A stretch of DNA of 64,000 nt from Phallus indusiatus (GCA_027605045.1 JAQFWX010000032.1:458771-522770), one strand, 5' to 3'; shown: positions 51,584-63,510, counted from the first letter of the stretch. Notes: generated by a model from the letters alone, not told the origin. Numbers and translations: made by a program.

Positions 51584-52829
51584 TTTGGATAGTGAGAGGT
51601 CCAGGATGAGCAAACGAAGACTGAATACGATGTGTCAGTAAAGTGGATATTTATATGCACTTTGCATCTGTACGGGAAGATTAAATAAATAGATACCTGT
51701 ACTTAGATATTACGAGGCAATGCGGAAACAAGGTGCGGTGAGTTGATATTGGTAATCTCGGCGAAGGGCTTTATACCCGTTAATCACAGAAACAACGCTC
51801 AAAGCCGCCAATTTTTGAAGACTCCTGATTCATCATTGGTCACTGCACACTCGAAAGGCATATTGGGCGGGATGAATGCATTGACCTCAACTCTGAGACG
51901 AAGGATGGACGAATAAAGCGACGGACGGAAGAGCGGCCAGCAGCCAGCTAACACACAACATTTTTGAATGCCTTCGCCGTTGACTGATCATTTTGCATCA
52001 GGGTTAATGAAGGTTAATGGGGGCCAATGTCCGTTCAAGGCTGTGTAACACCACACTGCACGAGCCATGATACATGATTGTTTAATCAGTCACTTTAGAC
52101 AGCGACAACGGATATACTAGTAAACGATAGTGTAATAAAAGTTAGCTCGTCAAAGCTAAAGTAGAACAACATACATAAACCGAAAAGCAAGTGAAATGAA
52201 ATGATGGGCTCATCGAGTTGTCATCGAGCAGCGGAAGAGTGACTCTTTATTGCGCGTTTTCAGCGTCGCGTGACACAGACTCAGCGGACAGTCTTATTCC
52301 CCTCTAATTGGGACCCTACCATTCCCCAAATTTCACATTTTATCTTAAACATACACAGTTCGTAGAAGTTTGAAGACTAAGTAGTTCCGACAATGGAATA
52401 AAAAGGTAGCATATACGTTAATTTCCGCTGTTGTGATTCGTTCATCCCTCAACTGATCAAACGATTCGTCTTTTTGTCAAAAAGCTTTGTTAGAACTTTT
52501 TTCTTTCATCGAGCCAAGGTTATCATCAGACGGGTTATCGAAGATATAATTTATGTAAATTTGCCAAAAACATCAACAGTGACAAAAGCGAGACCAGTCT
52601 GGCAAGTGCGTCACTTCAGTTTGCCAGTGCGAGGTTGTTTGGCTTGCTCATCAATCAAACTCGCAAAACATCGCTCACAGTTCCGTCAGATACGCATTTT
52701 CTGTTCTTTCGGAGATACATCGTGATACATAGTAACACCCAACCAACAAAAAAGTATATTTGAATGAATGCATTACAGAAAGAGCATAGAAACATTAAGT
52801 AAACATCGTGATAATAAATTTCATCTCAA
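51584..52829. other. Interval between the two FAS1 genes
   Basis: About 1.25 kb. The left end holds the FAS1-A promoter. The plus-strand frame at 52474-52725 is motif-free. No transposon or recombination sequence was found at the duplication boundary. Confidence 0.45.
51650..51656 (-). promoter_or_regulatory. TATA-like box of FAS1 copy A
   Basis: Minus-strand ATATAAA about 67 bases upstream of the copy A start codon; copy B has a related CATAAAT at a similar distance. Confidence 0.45.
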
Positions 52830-54264
52830 TTATTGAGCGAAAACGTAACCGACAATTATCGAAAGGAAGATAGACATTATATATCCAAAGGAAGCTTTGT
52901 GACTTATGAGACTGCTAGACCCGTTTTTGCCATTAGAAGACGTCGAATTCGTTGAGCCAGAAGAACCTGACGACGAGGATCCTACACCAGACGGGCTGGA
53001 ACTACCAACAGGACTGGTTTGTGTCGCTTGAGCTGAAGCTGCAGTTGCAGCTGCAGACGAGGCAGACGCAAAACTATGGGAATACAAATATTAAAAAAGA
53101 CAGTCAAATTACGGATTACAATAAAACGTACGCGGAGCTAGCTGCTGTTTGATTCTCGGCTGCATTGAGAAGAACACCGTTTATCACGTGGACAACACCA
53201 TTGGAAGTCAAGATATCAGGCTGGATGATCTTGGCGGTGCTGGATCCACTTGAAACAAATACACCCGAAGAATTCGTACTAATCGTCAACGGCTCTCCAG
53301 AAGCTGAGATGGCGTTCAGTGGGAACTGGGTGGAGTACACTGTTGTACCATTTATGACGTGATTTCCAAGGATAGCACTTAACGCGGTAATATTGCTCAG
53401 TGCGGAATTATTGCCAGAGGTGAGGACGGTTGCCGCTGCATCTGATGGCGCGAAAATAGTTACACCGCGAGTTGCCTCTAGAGATTCAAGTTGTGACGTT
53501 TGTTGAGCTGCTGCCTTGAAGGCGCTGAGATTAGTCGAAAAGAATACGTCATCGAGGGGTGGAGGAGGATCCAAAACGGTGCTCAGAACATAGGCTTGTA
53601 GATTGGGATTGGTACCGTTAGAGGGTAACGAAATGGATGAAACGACCTGGACAGGTGTGCTAAAACGAATATGATCAGTATCTCCATGAAATGAAGGGGG
53701 CACACCCCAGACGAGAAAAGACATACTTTTGGCCAATGACTTTGATGGTACCGTTGTCATTTGTGATTGCCAAAACTTGACCTTCGCCTCCCTCGAGTTG
53801 AACAAGTTGCGAAGAATTCATCAAGGTCCGAGCAAGAGTATAGTTGGGGAACGAAGCAATGTTGTCCGTTGTGAGTTTTCCTCTAATTATATGGTACGTG
53901 AAAATGGCACTAAGAACGTTCAGATCAGTTATATTTTTAGGAGGGGACCCAGTGACTGTTCATAGGAGTGAGACATAAGGAGAGAGGAAGAGAGCGAGAG
54001 CAGCGTACAGGCATTGTTGTCTGGGACGAATATCGTCGTACTCTCGTTCCCCGTAACAGCGTTGACAAGTTCGGCCACGAACTGGCTTCCAACTTGAGTG
54101 CCAACGACACGCTCGGTGGCGTTAACGAAGACATTTTCACCAGACGCTGTAAGAAATTGTGCGAGGGATGCCAGTTGGGAAACTTGAGTTGCATTTTGAG
54201 CTGGCGCAGTTGTTCCTTGTGCATGACACAGCAGAGGGAGAGCGAGCAACAGAGAGAGACGCAT
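52830..54264 (-). CDS. Fasciclin (FAS1) two-domain GPI-anchored protein, copy B
   Basis: Probable cell-surface adhesion or wall protein. The start at 54264 gives a signal peptide (MRLSLLLALPLLCHAQ). Domain 1: QVSQLASLAQFLTASGENVF, STTIFVPDNNA, then, across an intron, ITDLNVLSAIFTYHIIRGKL-like sequence and PNYTLARTLMNSSQLVQLEG. Domain 2: FKAAAQQTSQLESLEATRGV, TIFAPSDAAATVL, LSAILGNHVINGTTVYSTQF, ending DILTSNGVVHVINGVLLNAA, the conserved FAS1 H2 box. Several Asn-x-Ser/Thr sites suggest N-glycosylation. A final intron leads to an Ala/Ser/Gly-rich stalk and a hydrophobic end (GYIMSIFLSIIVGYVFAQ) that fits a GPI signal. The reading is intact throughout, unlike copy A 2.6 kb downstream. Anchoring would require Mcd4, encoded nearby at 57-61 kb. 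Confidence 0.88.
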
Positions 54265-55181
54265 TTTTGGAAGAGGGAAGAAATGGAGCGGGCGAAGACA
54301 GGATGTGCCAGTAAACAAGTGAATATTTATGCGTCTGGGCGGAGAGATACCCTAAGAGCTTCTCGATGCTTCTCACTAGGCTGAAATGGTACCGGTAAGA
54401 AGATACGTCATCGGATGGATACCTTCTATGAATTCAGATCGTAAGGTAGCGTATGGGAATGGTCTAATATCATCGCCTAGAGGTGATATGTACCTGTTAG
54501 AGGATAAATATAACACATCGACGTGTTGAATGTATGCACGGATATCGAGAAAATATGGAAGCCCAGGGAAAACAGCTCCCCTAAAGCTTTGAAGCTTGCA
54601 ATAGCATCATGATGTCGCGTCCTTTCAAGAGTGGCTTCGCCGCCTATACATTCTATTCAGCCTTATTTTTGGCCGAACAAAAGATGTCGACGTCGTTTCC
54701 GATGATCAGGTCGATCGCTGCCCAAACAGAACCAAATTGTGCTGGTACATAACAACGAGATGCACGTCCTTCCGATCGTCGAGTCCAGGTTGTATAAGGT
54801 AGTATAATAGACATTCATCTATGAAGTTGACAGGAATTGGCATAGTAATCAACTTGTGGAAGGTGACTTCTCCAAAAAAAACCTTGTGATGTTTCATAGC
54901 GGAAATGAATGGATATCCTTTCCCTTTCAACGAGACACATTAATGGCGCATGTTAATGAGCGAAACGCAGGGTTGATGAGCTAGGATCAATATCCACTCA
55001 GAGCCGCGTGACATGATCATTCCGAAACACCCCATAGATCTTGAACACGCTCAGTCACAATTCTCTAACACATCGGAAGAAGTGACTCTGGAGAAATACT
55101 AGTTGTATTGCATCTAGCGATGATTAAAGAACGATGAATACTACTTCAGAGTATCGATCAATAGAGTTATTTACGTTTCAG
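54265..55181. other. Spacer between FAS1 copy B and F-box copy 2
   Basis: About 920 bases with the FAS1-B promoter and the F-box 3' region. The frame at 54706-54930 (-) has no motif. Confidence 0.45.
54325..54331 (-). promoter_or_regulatory. TATA-like box of FAS1 copy B
   Basis: Minus-strand CATAAAT about 60 bases upstream of the copy B start codon; its position parallels the element in copy A. Confidence 0.35.
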
Positions 55182-56834
55182 TCATCGCGTCATCGACGAC
55201 CTGGGTACAATTGAGACGAAGTTGATGGAACTATTGTCTTCCAGACGCTGAGCATCTTCCTCAATCTTTATACAACGAACAGAGAATCGGAGAGGATACC
55301 CTGCTTCTCGCCGTCTGTCGCAAAACACGGGGAACACAGCTGCATGCCTCCTGTCCAAGGACTTCTTCAGGTCGACAAATATTTCCCGCAGCAAGGGGCA
55401 GGGAAACGATGTTTTCAAATTCATTATTCCCGAACCAGATTCCGAAATTGTAGAGTCTTTTGATATCGGTATTAGTGCTGAAAGGCATACCAAGCACGAT
55501 TCCTTGTCGGGTTCGGAGTGCCAATAGTCACAATACTGTCTAACAAATAGGGTCTCTAGATTCTTCAATGAAGTAAAGATCGTTTGAAACGTTGCAGGTT
55601 TCGGCCGATCGATTCTACCCTCGAAATAAAACCCCAAGTGCGTGATATCGGACGGTTTCACAGATTGCCATAGTAGATGCCAGTAATCCGATATAGGACA
55701 CAGGTCGTTTTGAATGAATACGAGCTCATGGTCATTGACGAGACCAAGGCATGGCGGGTTGCAGCATTTCGTAAAGGAGAATGTCACCATGCCTTCGTTG
55801 TCGAAACTTATATGAAGGGAGGTGAATTGGGCCTGGGACAAAAGCTGGAGTAATTGCGGCGAGGTCCCAAGTTCGACAGGTTCAGAAACGACCTTCCATT
55901 CGATATTCGACGGAAAAGACAGGTGATTAAAGATCACGTCCAGTAGTTCGACTGCGAAGTCCACATTGAGCACAAGCTTTTGCAAGTGGGGTAGATTGAT
56001 CTTGCGGTCGCGGCGGGGACAGGTTGCACTGATCATATTTCCATCTGGGTCACAGAATACTTGAAAACTAAACAGCTTAAGGCAAGGCGACAGCTCAAAA
56101 TAGTCGAGTAGGAGATCTGAGTCCACGCGGGAAGGGTTATCAACCATAGTGAGATGGAGCTCTGACAGGTCGCGGATCAGAGGATTTGGTTGTAGTTGTC
56201 GTAGGGCGCCGTCGAAAAGTTCACGGTGTATACATTTAAGGTTTGGAGTTTCTCCAGAAAATAGTGTATCCAGGAATGTTTCATCGAGCTTTGCCTCTGA
56301 GACCAAGAATTCAACGTGCTTAAAGCAAAACGACTGGAGTTTTGGCGCAGGTCGTTGAAGGTAGGGCAGAATTTGTCTGATTGATGCTTCCGCGACCACC
56401 TTAGGGGACCAAGAAAAGCAATATTTAGAGAAAACATATACGTATAAGGCTTTAAACCGATGGATTTGCTGAAATAGTGTGGAGAACATGTTTGAAGTGC
56501 TCTCATGCTCTAGTTCGCTGTCGCAGACTTCGCTATCGAATTCAAGAAAGACGTTCAACAAGGCAGAGCCTGATCGGCGGAGTAACTCCAGTATTCCATC
56601 TGGATTGAGTTGTGGAGCTGAAATACATGTCCACATTGTGGGATCGGATAAAAGGACGCGTCTCCAGGAACGACAAACATGGGACGCGATGATAGGAGGG
56701 GCGGGAGCTGTTAATTGATAATGGAAATGCAGTTCGCGGAACGGTATAGCGAGACTATGGTTATAAGCATCTCGTATTATTTCTCGAAAGATATCTTGAG
56801 GGACACGGTCAATCCCTTTCATTGCGCAGGGCAA
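55182..56834 (-). CDS. F-box protein with LRR-like region, copy 2, intact
   Basis: An uninterrupted 550-residue frame. The start MPCAMKGIDRVPQDIFREII carries the F-box; a start at the second Met (MKGIDRV) would match copy 1. The F-box continues ASHVCRSWRRVLLSDPTMW. The rest has leucine-rich, alpha-beta features without clear repeats: QQIHRFKALYVYVF, LPYLQRPAPKLQSFCFKHVE, RKINLPHLQKLVLNVDFAVE, SLKNLETLFVRQYCDY, and ends REIFVDLKKSLDRRHAAVF followed by IVPRSSMTR. It is about 60% identical by eye to copy 1 over most of its length. Such F-box genes are greatly expanded in Agaricomycetes and usually unstudied. It likely links an unknown target to the Skp1-Cul1 ubiquitin ligase. Confidence 0.85.
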   Translation of the reverse strand: MPCAMKGIDRVPQDIFREIIRDAYNHSLAIPFRELHFHYQLTAPAPPIIASHVCRSWRRVLLSDPTMWTCISAPQLNPDGILELLRRSGSALLNVFLEFDSEVCDSELEHESTSNMFSTLFQQIHRFKALYVYVFSKYCFSWSPKVVAEASIRQILPYLQRPAPKLQSFCFKHVEFLVSEAKLDETFLDTLFSGETPNLKCIHRELFDGALRQLQPNPLIRDLSELHLTMVDNPSRVDSDLLLDYFELSPCLKLFSFQVFCDPDGNMISATCPRRDRKINLPHLQKLVLNVDFAVELLDVIFNHLSFPSNIEWKVVSEPVELGTSPQLLQLLSQAQFTSLHISFDNEGMVTFSFTKCCNPPCLGLVNDHELVFIQNDLCPISDYWHLLWQSVKPSDITHLGFYFEGRIDRPKPATFQTIFTSLKNLETLFVRQYCDYWHSEPDKESCLVCLSALIPISKDSTISESGSGIMNLKTSFPCPLLREIFVDLKKSLDRRHAAVFPVFCDRRREAGYPLRFSVRCIKIEEDAQRLEDNSSINFVSIVPRSSMTR

Positions 56835-57339
56835 ACGGGGTGAATAAGTAGAAGAGCAAAAAATTGGGGATGTTTCGGCTAGTATTTGACGAAGCGCGAC
56901 AATCGTTCCACCATTTCCAAACCGCGTTTGAAGCTCGCAGATTTCCGTGCAAGTAATAGATCCAAACTTGAATCGCGCTAGAGTAGTAAGCGAGCGAGTA
57001 TTTCAAGATCGTGCACTCGATTTCTCGTTACATAATAGGGCATGCATCACTCTGAAAATTACATTTGAGGATCGACTTTGGATCATATCAATGAATCACA
57101 TGCACCTTACGAGACTTTACGACGAGCCATTTGGTGCGAATGAATGGCAGAATATGGAAACAAAGCTGCGATTAGAACTCGAATGAAACAGAAAGACAAC
57201 TGACGCCCGAGAACGGAGATCGCCATCGTGTCGGATTTGAACTGGGGCAACAAAGCTGTTCATTTCCTCTCTTCCTTTAAAGAAAAGCGTGTAATAATTA
57301 GAAGGTCACTCGTTGTGTTTGGAAGAGAGCTCATAAAGG
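56835..57339. other. Divergent promoter between F-box copy 2 and MCD4
   Basis: About 500 bases between minus-strand F-box and plus-strand MCD4. The frame at 56947-57186 is motif-free. Confidence 0.45.
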
Positions 57340-60300
57340 ATGCCGACATCACCCTCTAATGAAACTCGCTCCCAAGTCTCCTTTCTTCTCCTGTTGGGTT
57401 TGGCATTCCATTCGGTAACTCTCGCGTTTCTGCATTTCCTTCCAATATAAGCTTGATAGGACAGATATATATCCTTTCTGTATTCGACTGCTACTTCACC
57501 AGTCCGGTTGTTCATGGAATGCAACATTTTAGCACCGAAAGACCCCAAGCGGACAGGCTTGTATTAATAGTCGGTGAGCTTGCGTTCTTTTGTAATCTCT
57601 CTGGTACGTTCCTCATATTTTTCAGGCGATGGACTACGTGCTGACTTATTGTTCAATCTCAATCCTTTTCCTTTCGTGCCAAGCTCGCCGGAAGTAGTCG
57701 CACCCTTTTTACGCTCTGTAGTCGAAACGCGAGGAGCTTTTGGCATTTCGCACACCCGCGTCCCAACGGAATCACGCCCAGGTCACGTTGCCCTTATTGC
57801 GGGAATGTATGAAGATGTCTCTGCAGTTACCAAGGTTAGTGATCACCGCGTTTAAACGCTACTTTACCTTACTCCCCCATTCAATAGGGCTGGAAAACTA
57901 ATCCCGTAAGATTTCAAGCAACCTTTGCAGTACTTGTCGCGCATTTAACTTCTGCCAAGGTTGATTTCGATTCCGTTTTCAATCAATCAGAGATCACATT
58001 CTCGTTTGGATCCCCGGATATACTTCCCATGTTCGCCAAAGGAGCTACGCCTGGTAGAGTTCTCACTTGGTCATACGACGAGCACGAGGAAGACTTCACC
58101 AAAGGTCGTCGAAACTACTTCTGCTATGTGCCATACTTACATCCCACTAAAAGATGCCACTGCACTTGACACATGGGTACTGGATCGTTTAACCGAACTT
58201 TTTCATAATGCTACCTACGATTCACAATTGGACGCTCAACTTCGTTCTTCTGGGACAGTGTTTTTCCTACATCTTTTGGGTTTAGACACCACCGGACACG
58301 CTTACCGTCCACATTCGGAGGTCAGTGACTTCTCTTTTCGCTGTTTGTACCGAATTTACAGTTACTCAGGAATATATGAAAAACATTATTCATGTGGACT
58401 CAATAGTGCAACAAACGGAAGCCCTGTTCAAGTCTTTCTATCAAACGGACGAGTCCCGAACTGCGTACATTTTTACCGCTGACCATGGAATGTCCTATCG
58501 TGGAAACCATGGAGACGGAGGTCAGCTAACACTGGTGTGACCAAAAACTACACGCTGATCAAATATAGATCCCGATAATACACGTACCCCCCTAATACTT
58601 TGGGGTTCTGGGATCCGTAATTCTGCTCCTTCGTTAAATGACAGGCCATCTTTTGCTTGGAATATTCCTGTCGAGCCTCTTGACGTCAACCAAGCTGATA
58701 TTGCATCCTTGATGGCAGCACTATTAGGAAGGCCGTTTCCCGTCAACTCTGTTGGTGTCTTACCCGACATATACAGCAGCGAGAACCTGGGCTTTCTGAG
58801 TGATAAAGACGCTAGCATTGAAGCTAGTGCAGTCAATGCAAAAGTATTCCCGTAATTTTTTAGTCTACCGAAATCCATCTGAAATCGGACATTGTAGGTC
58901 ATATTAGAACATTATCGTTTCAAACATAGTAGGCCGACATATCTTCTCCAATCCCCCCTAACTAATGTGGTCTAAGATCTCAAGGCTTCTCAAACGCTGG
59001 CGTATCAGCCTTTTAGTAAACTTCACAAGGGATTACAGCTAGATGAATTACCTGGAAGCGCACTCATATCGAAAATCGAGACTCTCATCTCAAGAAAGTC
59101 TTACGACGAAGCACGACGCGAAATCGCGAAGTTAATTGAATTGACTTTAGAAGGCTTACGATACCTAGAAACGTCGGTCTTATCGTTTGGTGTCAAATGA
59201 GATCGTATCATTGACAAACTTTACAGTTATGATAGAACACTCATCCGCCTAATAATTACAGCAGGATATATCGGCTGGGCCGTATATAATGCCATTTTAA
59301 TTCTCCCTAATTTTCAAGGTTTAGAATTTCTTCAAGGCGTGGAACCTTCGACGACTTCTATCTGGATCATCCGAACTATGTTCATGGGGGTCTTCGTCCT
59401 CATGTCTGTGTTGTTCGTAATGCATCAAAGTCCCATTACATACTACAGCTACATCTCTTTTCCACTATTCTTCTGGAGCGAGATCATAATACGGTTTCAA
59501 GCCTATTACGGCCAAATTCAAAAGGAAAAGGTCCGTTTGGAGGTATTTTCAGCGTCTCTTGTCATCAAAGGGATGGCAACTGTTTTAGCCTTACTCGCGA
59601 TGGTGGTAAGCAGTTGCGTCCAATAAACAAGCCATATAAATCCATCCAATTTTATAGATAGGATATACACATCGCCAAATCTGGAGTATAGGCTTCATTA
59701 TCCTGCCGTTACTTGTTATTCCCAAAGGCGGGGTAAAATTAACACACGCTCAATGGAATACATGGATTTCGTGGTTTATATCTTGTATCATCACTGCCGT
59801 GTTTCCACTTTTAAGTGTTGAGAAGACTGAATCTCTGGATCTCATGTGAATTCTTCTCTGACTTTTTGGCAATATTTTATTATTGACTCTGAGATTAGCT
59901 TTTTAGGAGGATTGTTAATGATTTTTACATCATTATGCTCCATGTGGATCTTGAATAGATATACTTGGTCATATATTTTCCAGGTCAGTGCGATGTTCGT
60001 GGTTGTCAAATGTTGGCATTTATAACATCCATGCAGACTTCGTTAATACTTCTGACGTTGCTCATAGCCTCTTCTTCGGTTCGGAGTTTACAATCCAAGC
60101 AAGGTCTCCCATTTCTTAACCAGTTTTTGGGCTGGCTTTGCTTCAGTAAGACGATGCTTGCCTTTTAAAAACCCATATAACTGATCCGAATGAACAGTTA
60201 TATCCCCCGCTATACCTTATATATCCCAAAACAAGGGCTCAAAATCCGATAACGCGTTTTCCAGACTGCTCTCTCTTTTCTCTCCATTTGTCCATGCTTT

Positions 60301-61160
60301 ATTATATTATCAATCAGCGTCGAAGGCCTATTCTTTGTCTCGTTTTGCATTACCTTAGTTGGATGGCTTCGAGTAGAGACAGACCGAGCATATAGCAATG
60401 GGAAGCGCAACGCTGGACTCGGTCTCTCCAGATAGACGATATTCGTGTTGCATTGTATTTCTTATTCTTTGTTCAAGTGGTGTTTTTCGGAACGGGAAAG
60501 TAAGTTGCGATTCAACGTCATTTTTAAACTTTACTGAAGTAATCAAACAAAGTGTTGCATCTATGTCGTACGTCGTTCAACTTAGGCGCGAAATTATCCC
60601 AAGCTTACATTGATTCATTTAGGTCCTTTTACCTAGAGCCCGTTTACCGTCTGACTCCCGTATTCAATCCATATTTGATGTCGTCTTTATTAGTAGGTTT
60701 CTTGTATAGCTAACGTTTTGAACAACACCAACCTTGGTTAGATATTTAAAAACGTATCTCCATATATCATTTTGGCAGCCGCATTCGCCAATATTACTTC
60801 CAGACTAAGTTTACCCCCATTCTCGCTTTTTCTCATCGCGATGAGCTTAACAGACGGTGAGTTGATGTCGTTTTTGAGAATTTTGGGATGTTTTTCTTAA
60901 TAACCTTACAGGCATGACTCTGACCTTCTTCTACAACGTTACCGACACCGGTGGGTGTCATACTGTTCTGTCGAACCTGTAACCTCGGCTCACATCTGTT
61001 TCTAGGATCATGGTTGGAGATTGGACAATCAATCTCCTTCTTTTGTATAACATCGTTATTACTAGTATGGAGCGCTGGAATCTGTGTATTAGGAGAGTGG
61101 CTCATGCGAGACGTAATTACTGAGGCGATACGTGATGTAAAGGAGAAAAAGAAACAGTAA
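57340..61160 (+). CDS. MCD4: GPI ethanolamine phosphate transferase 1 (Mcd4/PIG-N), one apparent frameshift
   Basis: Endoplasmic reticulum membrane enzyme that adds phosphoethanolamine to the first mannose of GPI precursors; essential in yeast. Exon 1 at 57340 ([20 protein letters not shown]) joins [20 protein letters not shown] across an intron. The lumenal alkaline-phosphatase-fold domain has [11 protein letters not shown], the nucleophile motif [51 protein letters not shown] and [15 protein letters not shown] polytopic half follows ([35 protein letters not shown] precedes it), with [56 protein letters not shown] and [20 protein letters not shown], ending EKKKQ. About 18 short introns. At 60400-60402 the frame breaks unless GGG is GGGG (then [20 protein letters not shown]). 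In so conserved an essential gene this is probably a consensus error. Confidence 0.93.
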
Positions 61161-62118
61161 TTAATAACGTTAGGTATATATTTATTTTCTAGACCTGTTC
61201 AAAATTGAGTTCTTGCGATCAAGGTCGCTTCATGTTGTTTTGCATTGGTACACGTGAAATGTCGATCGGAAGGCTCGGGCGTTGAGATTGGAAGCAGAGA
61301 CTTTTCACATGTTAAAATTTCCGCGTCATTTTACATATCAACGGACTGAAATTTAGGAGCTTACGGGCATCATTCAAATGATTCCAATCAAGTATACACG
61401 TGGGAAAGCATTCACCGGCATTATCTCACACTGTCACATGTGTCAGCTCAACTGAGGTATTGTGTGCGTTCATATTCCACACGACTCCTTTCTCTGTACG
61501 CATCTCAGAAAAGGAACTCTGGGTATCGAAGTGCAGTTTGGAACGGTGACATCGTAAAACGGAGTTTAAATGCCTAGATAATTTAGTTCAAATTGGGACT
61601 CGAGATGAATGCAAATACAAGAGATAAATGAAGAAAAACTGTAATAGAAGGGAAGCCAGGCCGCGAGCCAAACCCTGAATGCGATGGAACTTTCTAAACA
61701 TTCCTTAGCGCTTCTTCCGATCAAATCAAAAAAAAATTTGAACAATCTTCATTGTAAGGAATGTGGGACGTACGCATATATGGGGCTCAGCTTCGTTGCT
61801 CCGGCTTGGACGGTTCCATGTGATCGGCCCTGCAGGGGTTATGCATACTTGTCTCGATCCAGTTGCTCAAGCTCAAGTACTGGTTCGTGGTTCGGTGTTT
61901 CCTATAGACCATTCCTCCACTCGCTAAGCCGCTTCAGCCCCGGTCTGCCGGGTTGGTTCATTGCTTCTCTCCACTCAGCGAGTCTCATTCAGTACTATAT
62001 CACTGATCACTAATCACTTCAAGCCATTATTCATATACAGCCAATTTTATTGGGTAGATTGAACTGCTGTCATGTTTGTGTAAATTCAACATGAAACCTA
62101 CATGACCTTCATTCTCCA
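61161..62118. other. Region downstream of MCD4, with one unexplained open frame
   Basis: About 960 bases. The frame at 61684-62013 (109 codons, Ser-rich, Cys-containing) has no signal peptide or family motif. The final 100 bases precede a small secreted-peptide frame. Confidence 0.4.
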
Positions 62119-62355
62119 ATGTCGTTCAAGTTTTCTAAACAACTCACTACTCTTATCGTCGCGGCTTTTGTCTGTTTGACAGTTGTCTCAGCCGCCCTCT
62201 ACAGTGGACAGGCCGCAAGTAATACACGCTTGAACAAACCAAATTTCAAGACCTTAGACCTTCTAATTTCTCGAGGCTCGTGCAGTGTCACGCCTCAGGT
62301 AATCCGTTGGGTTGCCACGTTAACTAAACTGAGGCGAATCGGGGCTTGTCGATAG
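62119..62355 (+). CDS. Small secreted-peptide gene or remnant, copy 1
   Basis: The ATG at 62119 encodes a clear signal peptide (MSFKFSKQLTTLIVAAFVCL then TVVSAA) followed by a short polar stretch (SNTRLNKPNFKTLDLLISRG). Unspliced it ends at 62355 with 78 codons. A donor at 62299 (CAG, then GTAATC) suggests further exons, but none could be fixed. The signal is nearly the same as that of the frame at 63212, so the two are duplicates. No known domain. It may be a young or decaying gene. Confidence 0.4.
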   Translation: MSFKFSKQLTTLIVAAFVCLTVVSAALYSGQAASNTRLNKPNFKTLDLLISRGSCSVTPQVIRWVATLTKLRRIGACR

Positions 62356-63211
62356 AACATCGCAATGATATGATTCCGAAAACTGTACGATCAATTTTCG
62401 TTTTATATGTTACGTCGTAAACTTTTACTAACCGAGAAGAACTCCATATATTTGCAGGCACCGTCACTACTATGAAGTTTCATGTTGTTAATTTATATTA
62501 TCCTTCCGAAGAGATCTATGATTTTGCCACCCTATCATTTGTAGAAGTCCGTATCACATGGATATCTCTTGATTGACCTTTTCTGATGTCGCCAGCGGAA
62601 CAAATCGTTGTCCGGTAACTCATCATGCATTTATTGTCGGCGGCGGACATCATTAAATGAAAACTTGTTGGAAGCATTGACCGAAAACATAGACGTAAGA
62701 TCTCACACCACTATCACGGTGTGCCAACTAAGTTCATGGGGTAACTCAACTGAGACGCTATGTAGATTCAAAAGATCGAACCCATTCATCTCGCTCGAAA
62801 GTCACACGCTGATTTGAATTTCATTGTATGGCCGCTTTCTAATTGTGTATCATATAATTTCCTGTTAATTGAGAATTATCTCTCTAACTTGCAATTATTG
62901 TTCGGTAATTCGATCGGTAACAGTTGCAAGAATGGTTCCTGTCAGGTTGCTGTACTACGCCAGTTTATCACTTGTATAGCAGCCACTTTCCGTCTGAGTC
63001 GAAAGGGGCAACAAGTTCGAGGCCCTCTTCAAATTGAAATTCAAAATTCCGCGATTTTGCATTGACAGCCATCGATTTTATTCATGTGTAACCTAATAGT
63101 AGCCGAGTCCACGCGAAAAGGACCCTCCCATAACCGCATTGTTCTCGGCTACTTTGGGGTACGTATAAATTCACTGAGCGATGGGTTCAACTCTTCATCA
63201 AAGCACCCTTA
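62356..63211. other. Spacer between the duplicated small secreted-peptide copies
   Basis: About 860 bases, including the first 3' repeat unit at 62459-62510. Frames at 62608-62817 and 62814-63065 have no motif. An A/T-rich CGTATAAATT near 63162-63171 could be the TATA box of copy 2. Confidence 0.4.
62459..62510 (+). repeat. Degenerate repeat unit, copy 1
   Basis: A segment with TTTCATGTTGTTAATTTATA resembles the units at 63511-63564 and 63886-63935. All three share a CACCGTTATTAGC-like start and a TTTCATG(T/C)TGTATGATTT-like core. It lies downstream of a secreted-peptide start, so it probably marks the 3' part of the duplicated unit. Confidence 0.55.
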
Positions 63212-63304
63212 ATGTCTCTCTCTAAACAAATTACCACTCTTGTCGTTGCAGCGTTTGTCTATTTGACATCTGTTTCAGCTGCTCCCACCATTGTCAACCC
63301 GTAG
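63212..63304 (+). CDS. Small secreted-peptide gene or remnant, copy 2
   Basis: The ATG at 63212 gives MSLSKQITTLVVAAFVYLTS followed by VSAAPTIVNP, a signal peptide almost the same as copy 1. The frame then meets TAG at 63302-63304, unless the GTAGGT there is an intron donor. A good branch/acceptor (TTTACTAATCGTTGTGACAG) occurs about 55 bases later and would add only a few residues. Too short for a call beyond a secreted peptide or a gene remnant. Confidence 0.35.
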   Translation: MSLSKQITTLVVAAFVYLTSVSAAPTIVNP

Positions 63305-63510
63305 GTGTTAGGGATGCTTAATCGAGATTATCATTTTACTAATCGTTGTGACAGTTGCCATATAGGCGTGCACTGTATGGACTGAACTGAAGTCGGCCAA
63401 GAAACACCGGTTTATAGCTGTGATTCAGACACTCTCGAAAACCTGTACGGTCAATGTCTCTGTTTATGTATGTTGTTGTACTAGACTCACATTTGGGTAT
63501 TCAATGTTAG

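Noticed and set aside
57225..57262. Possible tRNA T-arm (TTTGAACTGGG-like) on the minus strand
   Set aside because: The stems next to the loop do not pair, and no acceptor or anticodon arm was found.
57340..61160. MCD4 as a pseudogene because of the break at 60400
   Set aside because: All other exons and catalytic motifs are intact and the gene is essential in yeast; a single homopolymer loss is better explained as a consensus error.
61684..62013. 109-codon Ser-rich frame, also considered as a structured RNA
   Set aside because: No family motif, and I could not find conserved snRNA, SRP or RNase P sequence boxes in it.
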